Shown in pieces: positions 7,319-12,680 of a stretch of DNA of 12,680 nucleotides. A program made the position numbers and the translations under genes. Each line of letters opens with the position of its first letter. The stretch's first letter is position 1. The notes beneath the pieces were generated by a model, which did not search any database, was not told where the DNA came from, and worked only from the letters and a program-made list of their open reading frames with translations. The stretch covers positions 1 to 12,680 of the forward strand of contig QNFN01000021.1 in assembly GCA_003645555.1 (NCBI GenBank), read 5' to 3'. This DNA is from Gammaproteobacteria bacterium (GTDB taxonomy: Bacteria > Pseudomonadota > Gammaproteobacteria > QNFN01).

Positions 7319-7493
7319 CGACGTGTTGCAGGGCGCGGTGGGTGGGGAGATGGACTCCGCAGTGAGCGCAGCAGACGGTGGTCACGACCGGGGCCGAAGA
7401 AGTGGTGCGTATTCGTCGCCGCCGCAGGACATCGCGGATCAGCACCAGGGCGATCCAGATCGCCAGCAGCAACAGCAGCATGCGGAGCATCAT
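7272..7493 (-). CDS. PP0621 family protein (membrane-anchored, putative zinc ribbon)
   Basis: Small protein of 73 residues. An N-terminal hydrophobic helix (about residues 1-20, MLLLLLAIWIALVLI) is followed by an Arg-rich turn (24-30), and then CCAHCGVHLPTHRALQHVDGRHYC and EH. The cysteines and histidine (CxxC...CxxxH) look like a small metal-binding knuckle. This is the typical shape of the PP0621 family often found just upstream of pilS; its function is unknown. The start codon could be either of the tandem ATGs (7493 or 7490). No good ribosome binding site is visible, and a TACAAT -10-like hexamer ends only 7 bases upstream, so a leaderless transcript is possible. Its end overlaps pilS. 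It is first in the minus-strand operon and divergent from sucC. Confidence 0.8.
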   Translation of the reverse strand: MMLRMLLLLLAIWIALVLIRDVLRRRRIRTTSSAPVVTTVCCAHCGVHLPTHRALQHVDGRHYCSPEHARGDG

Positions 7494-7666
7494 GGCCTGA
7501 TTGTAAGGGCGCTCCAGGGGGGTGCAAGCGGAAGCGGCATGGTGACCGGTCGTGATGACCGGTAGAGTGGCCTCCGCCGTGGGAGAGAGACTGTACCTGC
7601 GGCGACGATCATGGGTATAATTATATTTTATGTGCCGATAATTGTTGTCGATACACGGGAGCGAGT
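7494..7666. promoter_or_regulatory. Divergent promoter region PP0621-pilSR / sucCD
   Basis: For sucC, a perfect TATAAT at 7616-7621 sits in an AT-rich island (about 7611-7651) inside GC-rich DNA; the -35 is weak (TGTACC, 18 bases away). The ATG at 7667 has GGGAGCGAG as ribosome binding site. For the minus strand, TTGCAC (7527-7522), 16 bases and TACAAT (7505-7500) form a candidate, giving an almost leaderless start. Two direct TGACCGGT repeats (7543-7550 and 7556-7563, 13 bases apart, each containing palindrome ACCGGT) lie between the two promoters and could be operator half-sites. Confidence 0.5.
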
Positions 7667-8833
7667 ATGAATCTGCATGAATACCAAGCGAAGCAGCTCT
7701 TCAGGGAGTACGGGCTGCCCGTCTCGGAGGGATTTGCCGCCACTACGGCTCAGGAAGCCGTTGATGCGGCTGGCAAGATCGGTGGTGAGCGCTGGGTGGT
7801 CAAGGCCCAGGTCCACGCCGGCGGACGTGGCAAGGCCGGTGGCGTCAAGCTGGTCAGCACCAGGCAGGAGATCGAGGATTTCGCCCACCACTGGTTGGGC
7901 AAGAACCTGGTCACTTACCAGACCGATGCCAACGGCCAGCCGGTCAACCGCATCCTGGTCGAGTCCTGCACCGATATAGACCAGGAGCTCTACCTCGGCG
8001 CCGTGGTCGATCGTAGCAGCCGCCGGGTCGTGTTCATGGCCTCGACCGAGGGTGGGGTGGAGATCGAGAAGGTCGCCGCCGAGACCCCGGAGAAGATCCT
8101 CAAGGCCGAGATCGACCCCACCGTCGGCGCCCAGCCCTACCAGGCGCGCGAGATGGCGTTCAAGATGGGACTCAACCCCGGCCAGGTGAAGCAGTTCACC
8201 AAGGTTTTCCTTGGCCTTTCGAAGCTGTTCCACGATTTCGACCTGGCGTTGCTCGAGATCAACCCGCTGGTGATCACCAGCGACGGCGACATCCACTGCC
8301 TCGATGGCAAGATCAACGTCGATGGCAATGCGCTGTATCGCCAGCCAAAGATCCGCGAAATGCACGATCCATCGCAGGAAGATGCCCGTGAGGCGCATGC
8401 GGCGCAGTGGGAGCTGAACTACGTGGCTCTCGACGGCAGCATCGGCTGCATGGTCAACGGTGCCGGACTGGCGATGGGCACCATGGACATCGTCAAACTC
8501 TACGGCGGTTTCCCGGCCAACTTCCTCGACGTTGGCGGCGGCGCGACCAAGGAGCGCGTCTCCGAGGCGTTCAAGATCATTCTCTCCGATGACAACGTCA
8601 AGGCGGTGCTGGTCAACATCTTCGGTGGCATCGTCCGCTGCGACCTGATCGCTGAAGGGGTCATCGGTGCGGTAACGGAGGTCGGGGTCAACGTCCCGGT
8701 CATCGTGCGTCTCGAGGGCACCAAGGCCGAAGAGGGTTCCAAGCTGCTCGCCGAGAGCGGGCTGTCGATCATCGCGGCCACGAGTCTTGCCGACGCCGCG
8801 CAGCAGGCGGTCAACGCCGCGGAGGGCAACTGA
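7667..8833 (+). CDS. sucC: Succinyl-CoA synthetase (ADP-forming) beta subunit
   Basis: Beta subunit of succinyl-CoA ligase, 388 residues like E. coli SucC. The enzyme interconverts succinyl-CoA plus ADP/GDP and phosphate with succinate, CoA and ATP/GTP in the TCA cycle. Seen: N-terminal [16 protein letters not shown], the ATP-grasp nucleotide loop [18 protein letters not shown] (about residues 44-61), the Mg/nucleotide segment [10 protein letters not shown] (about 196-205), and the CoA-ligase domain motifs [21 protein letters not shown] and [15 protein letters not shown]. The start has a good ribosome binding site. The stop overlaps the sucD start as TGATG, so the subunits are probably translated in equal amounts. 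The suc genes here are not next to sucAB or sdh. Confidence 0.98.
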   Translation: MNLHEYQAKQLFREYGLPVSEGFAATTAQEAVDAAGKIGGERWVVKAQVHAGGRGKAGGVKLVSTRQEIEDFAHHWLGKNLVTYQTDANGQPVNRILVESCTDIDQELYLGAVVDRSSRRVVFMASTEGGVEIEKVAAETPEKILKAEIDPTVGAQPYQAREMAFKMGLNPGQVKQFTKVFLGLSKLFHDFDLALLEINPLVITSDGDIHCLDGKINVDGNALYRQPKIREMHDPSQEDAREAHAAQWELNYVALDGSIGCMVNGAGLAMGTMDIVKLYGGFPANFLDVGGGATKERVSEAFKIILSDDNVKAVLVNIFGGIVRCDLIAEGVIGAVTEVGVNVPVIVRLEGTKAEEGSKLLAESGLSIIAATSLADAAQQAVNAAEGN

Positions 8834-9702
8834 TGAGTATCCTGGTCAACAAGGACACCAAGGTCATCTGCCAGGGCTTCACCGGTGGTCAGGGCACGTT
8901 CCACTCGGAACAGGCGATCGCCTACGGCACGCAGATGGTCGGTGGCGTCACCCCCGGCAAGGGTGGCCAGACCCACCTCGACCTGCCGGTGTTCAACACC
9001 GTGCGCGACGCCGTCGATGCAACCGGCGCCGAGGCCTCGGTGATTTTCGTTCCGGCACCGTTCTGCAAGGACTCGATCCTCGAGGCGGCCCATGCCGGTA
9101 TCAAGCTGATCGTCACCATCACCGAGGGCATCCCGACGCTGGACATGCTCGAGGTCAAGGTGATCTGTGATCAGCTCGGCGTCCGCCTGGTCGGCCCGAA
9201 TTGCCCCGGTGTCATCACCCCGGGCGAGTGCAAGATCGGCATCATGCCGGGGCACATTCACCAGCCCGGCAAGATCGGCATCGTCTCGCGCTCCGGCACG
9301 CTGACCTACGAGGCGGTCAAGCAGACCACCGACACCAACCTCGGCCAGTCGACCTGCGTCGGCATCGGCGGCGACCCGATCCCGGGTTCGAACTTCATCG
9401 ACATCCTGACGCTGTTCCAGGACGACCCGCAGACCGAGGGCATCGTCATGATCGGTGAAATCGGTGGCACCGCCGAGGAAGAGGCCGCGGCCTTCATCCA
9501 GGCCAATGTCACCAAGCCGGTGGTCTCCTACATCGCCGGCGTCACCGCACCCAAGGGCAAGCGCATGGGCCATGCCGGGGCGATTATCGCCGGTGGCAAG
9601 GGCACCGCGGACGAGAAGTTCGCCGCCCTCGAGGCAGCCGGTGTGCACACCGTCCGCTCGCTGGCCGAGATCGGCAGCAAGATGGTCGAGGCGCTCGGCT
9701 GA
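8833..9702 (+). CDS. sucD: Succinyl-CoA synthetase (ADP-forming) alpha subunit
   Basis: Alpha subunit, 289 residues, full length. Seen: CoA-binding domain start [19 protein letters not shown] (about 11-29), VGPNCPGVI (120-128), the ligase domain [12 protein letters not shown] (151-162), and [17 protein letters not shown] (246-262), where His247 is the phosphorylated catalytic histidine. The start codon overlaps the sucC stop (TGATG). A strong intrinsic terminator begins about 20 bases after the stop, closing the two-gene operon. Confidence 0.98.
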   Translation: MSILVNKDTKVICQGFTGGQGTFHSEQAIAYGTQMVGGVTPGKGGQTHLDLPVFNTVRDAVDATGAEASVIFVPAPFCKDSILEAAHAGIKLIVTITEGIPTLDMLEVKVICDQLGVRLVGPNCPGVITPGECKIGIMPGHIHQPGKIGIVSRSGTLTYEAVKQTTDTNLGQSTCVGIGGDPIPGSNFIDILTLFQDDPQTEGIVMIGEIGGTAEEEAAAFIQANVTKPVVSYIAGVTAPKGKRMGHAGAIIAGGKGTADEKFAALEAAGVHTVRSLAEIGSKMVEALG

Positions 9703-9721
9703 CAGCCCCCGCAGCGTCCCG

Positions 9722-9754
9722 TGGAACCGCCCCTTCGTGGGGCGGTTTCATTTT
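9722..9754 (+). terminator. Intrinsic terminator after sucD
   Basis: A nine-pair GC-rich stem AACCGCCCC/GGGGCGGTT with loop TTCGT (9725-9747) extends to about 12 pairs with one G-U. It is followed by TTTCATTTT. Its place directly after sucD supports termination there. Confidence 0.88.
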
Positions 9755-9854
9755 CGGAACCTGGTGTGTGCCCCGTGTTCGCCTGGCACGGCCTGCCAAA
9801 TCCGGGTACGGTCCACGTCCGTGTGACAGTCTGCCTGCCAGACCGGACCGGATG

Positions 9855-9883
9855 CTGACAGTTGCCGGCATCCTTTCTACTAT
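9855..9883 (+). promoter_or_regulatory. Candidate sigma70 promoter of nadE
   Basis: CTGACA (9855-9860), a 17-base spacer and TACTAT (9878-9883) lie between the sucD terminator and nadE, giving a leader of about 38 bases. The rest of the gap (9755-9854) shows nothing recognisable. There is no clear Shine-Dalgarno sequence before the nadE ATG. Confidence 0.5.
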
Positions 9884-9928
9884 TCGCCATACTCAATCAC
9901 CACGTGCTGCCGGTCACCGATCACGCCC

Positions 9929-11551
9929 ATGGCCCTGATCCTCGCTCTCGCCCAGATCGACCTGCGGGTCGGTGATCTCGACGGCAACGTCGAGCGCATC
10001 ACCGACGCCAGCCGCCGCGCCCGCGACGCCGGGGCGGACGCCGTCGTCTTCCCGGAACTGGCCCTGACCGGATACCCGCCGGAGGACCTGCTGCTGCGTC
10101 CCGGATTCATCCGCCACGCAACGCAGGCGCTCCAGGGGCTCGCTGAGCAGGCCGTCGGAATCGATATGATCGTCGGTCACCCGGAGTCCGATGGCGAGGG
10201 CCTCTACAATGCCGCCTCGCTGTTGCGTGGCGGTCGTGTGGTGGCCACCTATCGCAAGCACGAACTCCCCAACTACAGCGTCTTCGACGAAAAGCGCCAT
10301 TTTCGCGCCGGCACAGAACCGTGCGTGGTCGACATCGCGGGCATTCCGATTGGCCTGACCGTCTGTGAGGATATCTGGCATCCCGGTATTGCTGGTGCCA
10401 GTGTCGCGGCCGGGGCGCGACTGCTGGTCAATCTCAATGCCTCGCCCTTCCATGCTGGCAAGCAGGTGGAGCGTGAGGCGATGTTGCGCGACCGCCAGAT
10501 CGAGGCCGCGGTACCGGTGGTCTACGTCAACCTGGTCGGTGGTCAGGATGAACTGGTGTTCGACGGCGGTTCTTTCGTCCTTGATGCCGAAGGCACGGTC
10601 TGTGCACGGGCACGATCATTCGATGAGGATCTGCTGCTGGTCGAGTTCGCCATGGAGTCGGGTTTGCCGGTGGTGCGTCCGGGGCGGATCGAGACGGTGG
10701 TCGAGGGCGAAGCCGCGATCTACCGCGCCCTGGTGCTCGGTGTGCGTGGCTACGTTGGCAAGAACGGTTTCGACGGGGCGGTGCTCGGCCTCTCCGGCGG
10801 CATCGACTCGGCGTTGACCCTGGCCATCGCCAGCGATGCGCTCGGCCCGGAACAGGTCGAGGCGGTGCTGATGCCGTCACGCTACACGGCGCAGATGAGC
10901 ATCGACGACGCCCAGGCTCAGGCCGAGGCGCTCGGCGTCAGCCACCGCATGATCCCGATCGAGCCGGCCTTCGACACCTTCCTCGATATGCTCGCCGAGG
11001 CCTTCGATGGGCTCCCGGCTGACGTGACCGAGGAGAACCTGCAGGCCCGCTGCCGCGGCGTGGTGCTGATGGCGCTGTCGAACAAGTCACGGCGCATCCT
11101 GCTCACTACCGGCAACAAGAGCGAGATGGCGGTCGGCTATGCGACGCTCTACGGCGACATGGCCGGCGGTTTCGCGCCGCTGAAGGATGTGCCGAAAACC
11201 CTGGTCTACCGTCTCGCGGAGTATCGCAACGCCGTGGCCCCGGTGATTCCGCGCCGGGTGATCGAGCGGCCGCCGTCGGCAGAACTGGCCCCGGACCAGA
11301 AGGACAGCGATTCGCTGCCGTCCTACGATCTGCTCGACGCCATCCTCGAGCGCTTTGTCGAGCGTGACCAGTGCCAGGAGGAGATCGTCGCCGCCGGCTT
11401 CGATCCGGCCACGGTACGGCGGGTGATCGGCATGGTGGTGCGCAATGAGTACAAGCGGCGCCAGGCGCCACCCGGGGTGCGCATCAGCCGCAAGGCCTTC
11501 GGCCGTGACCGCCGCTACCCGATCACCTCGGGGTACGGGGCCTCCTCCTGA
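9929..11551 (+). CDS. nadE: Glutamine-dependent NAD+ synthetase
   Basis: Cytosolic two-domain enzyme, 540 residues, that amidates deamido-NAD to NAD using ATP and glutamine. The N-terminal nitrilase-fold glutaminase has the Glu-Lys-Cys triad: Glu43 in FPELALTGYPPEDLLL, Lys110 in YRKHELPNYSVFDEKRHF and Cys146 in TVCEDIWHPG. The C-terminal synthetase has the PP-loop LGLSGGIDSA (286-295), then VLMPSRYT and TTGNKSEMAVGYATLYGDMAGGFAPLKDV. Domains are complete. The start MALILALAQIDLRVGDL is the usual N-terminus for this family, and the ATG at 9929 lacks a visible ribosome binding site. glnB follows after 105 bases with its own candidate promoter. Glutamine use fits loosely with a PII gene beside it, but a functional link is inference. 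Confidence 0.97.
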   Translation: MALILALAQIDLRVGDLDGNVERITDASRRARDAGADAVVFPELALTGYPPEDLLLRPGFIRHATQALQGLAEQAVGIDMIVGHPESDGEGLYNAASLLRGGRVVATYRKHELPNYSVFDEKRHFRAGTEPCVVDIAGIPIGLTVCEDIWHPGIAGASVAAGARLLVNLNASPFHAGKQVEREAMLRDRQIEAAVPVVYVNLVGGQDELVFDGGSFVLDAEGTVCARARSFDEDLLLVEFAMESGLPVVRPGRIETVVEGEAAIYRALVLGVRGYVGKNGFDGAVLGLSGGIDSALTLAIASDALGPEQVEAVLMPSRYTAQMSIDDAQAQAEALGVSHRMIPIEPAFDTFLDMLAEAFDGLPADVTEENLQARCRGVVLMALSNKSRRILLTTGNKSEMAVGYATLYGDMAGGFAPLKDVPKTLVYRLAEYRNAVAPVIPRRVIERPPSAELAPDQKDSDSLPSYDLLDAILERFVERDQCQEEIVAAGFDPATVRRVIGMVVRNEYKRRQAPPGVRISRKAFGRDRRYPITSGYGASS

Positions 11552-11568
11552 ACCACCGTCCGGAAGCA

Positions 11569-11994
<426 letters not shown>

Positions 11995-11995
<1 letters not shown>

Positions 11996-12012
11996 CCCGG
12001 GTCCGCCCGGGT
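11995..12012 (+). terminator. Possible hairpin terminator after glnB
   Basis: The stem ACCCGGG/CCCGGGT with loop TCCG begins at the glnB stop codon. No T-run follows, so it may be an mRNA-stabilising or weak stop hairpin between the convergent glnB and bamD ends. Confidence 0.4.
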
Positions 12013-12046
12013 TCGTGCGAGAAAGGGCAAGCGGCGGCTCGATGCT

Positions 12047-12680
12047 CTACTCGAACGGCCACCAGTCGAAGATTGACGATTCTGCCTGGGCTACATGCCC
12101 GGGGAAGTTTGCCCGATAGACCCGCTCCGTGTCGGCAGCGAGATCCTCCATGCCCAGGGCCCGGTAGGCACCCACTACCACCAGCAGCGCATCCGGCATC
12201 GCCGGGGTCCGCTGGTAGTGTTCGATTACATACTGGCCGCGGTTGAGGGCGGCTACATAGGCCGTGCGACGCATGTAGTAGTGCGCCACCGCAACTTCGT
12301 ACTCGGCCAGGTTGTTGCGCAGGTAGAGCATGCGCAGGCGCGCGTCTTCGGCATACTTGCTCTCCGGGAACTTCTGTACCAGCTCCTCGAAGTGGTAGAA
12401 CGAACGGCTTGCTGAACCCGGGTCCCGTTCCGAGCTCTTGCTCGGAATGAAACGCTCCAGGATGCCGATGCCGCGGTTGAAGTCGGCGAGGCCCTTCAGG
12501 TAGTAGACGTAGTCGACGTTCGGATGTTTCGGGTGCAGCTTGATGAAGCGATCGGCGGCGGCGATGGCCTGTTCCGGTTCTTCATAGCGGTAGTAGGCGT
12601 AGGCAACCTCGATCTGCGCCTGTTGGGCATAGCGGCCGAACGGTTAACGCGCCTGCAACGACTCGTAGAGCTTGATCGCC
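12047..12680 (-). CDS. bamD: Outer membrane protein assembly factor BamD, partial at window edge and broken by an in-frame TAA
   Basis: TPR-like lipoprotein of the Bam complex that helps insert beta-barrels at the outer membrane. The N-terminus, including signal peptide and lipobox, lies beyond the right edge. From the edge the frame reads AIKLYESLQAR, then TAA at 12644-12646, then PFGRYAQQAQIEVAYAYY, DRFIKLHPKHPNVDYVYYLKG, ERDPGSASRSFYHFEELVQKFP, and on to the end FDWWPFE with TAG at 12047-12049. These match the BamD pattern (E. coli NRYPFGPYSQQ; RFIRLNPTHPNIDYVMY; DRDPQHARAAF). The TAA stands exactly where the family has the Tyr of RYPFG. The first ATG after the stop (12331) would give only 94 residues. 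BamD is essential in well-studied Gammaproteobacteria, so a real nonsense mutation is unlikely and a base error near the sequence end is more probable. Confidence 0.88.

Noticed and set aside
7494..7666. Sigma54 promoter near pilSR or glnB
   Set aside because: No TGGCAC-N5-TTGC(A/T) match with the invariant GG and GC was found in these gaps.
8500..9648. 382-codon open frame on the minus strand opposite sucC/sucD
   Set aside because: Antisense to highly conserved sucCD codons. Its translation has no recognisable domain and reflects GC-rich codon bias.

Overview
This is a GC-rich window with gammaproteobacterial gene content. PilS/PilR, PP0621, HemJ, YggX, SucCD, two-domain NadE, GlnB and BamD are all of proteobacterial type. 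The GC-rich codon use and the uncommon IscA-like protein suggest a Chromatiales/Ectothiorhodospiraceae-like organism, but that placement is inference. No rRNA, tRNA, CRISPR array, prophage or plasmid gene was seen.

Layout from left to right. thiD (minus, 34-753) is divergent from a DUF5063 gene (plus, 851-1402). An IscA/HesB-family iron-sulfur carrier with an unusual cysteine tail follows (1561-1989) and overlaps an ATP-grasp ligase (1982-3268). A 159-bp foldback MITE (3341-3499) sits between this cluster and the convergent minus-strand operon. That operon reads PP0621 - pilS - pilR - hemJ - yggX (7493 down to 3517). Divergent from it is sucCD (7667-9702), closed by a strong intrinsic terminator. 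nadE (9929-11551) and glnB (11657-11995) come next, each with a plausible promoter. The C-terminal part of bamD (minus) runs in from the right edge.

Functions. The set is mostly housekeeping: thiamine pyrimidine phosphorylation, Fe-S cluster delivery, protoporphyrinogen oxidation, iron/oxidative-stress protection, the TCA cycle, NAD synthesis, nitrogen signalling and outer-membrane assembly. It also holds the PilSR two-component control of type IV pili. The least understood unit is the IscA-like/ATP-grasp pair, whose overlapping start suggests translational coupling.

Oddities. The MITE is clear: 18-bp terminal inverted repeats, a 4-bp CTAA duplication, and a palindromic centre. thiD and bamD each carry an in-frame stop codon exactly where the family has a tyrosine. 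These two stops lie about 34 bases from the left and right ends of the window, which points to a contig-end or assembly effect. The thiD change also completes a perfect 9-bp inverted repeat. I found no convincing evidence for a wholly new system; the IscA-like/ATP-grasp pair and the MITE most deserve follow-up.
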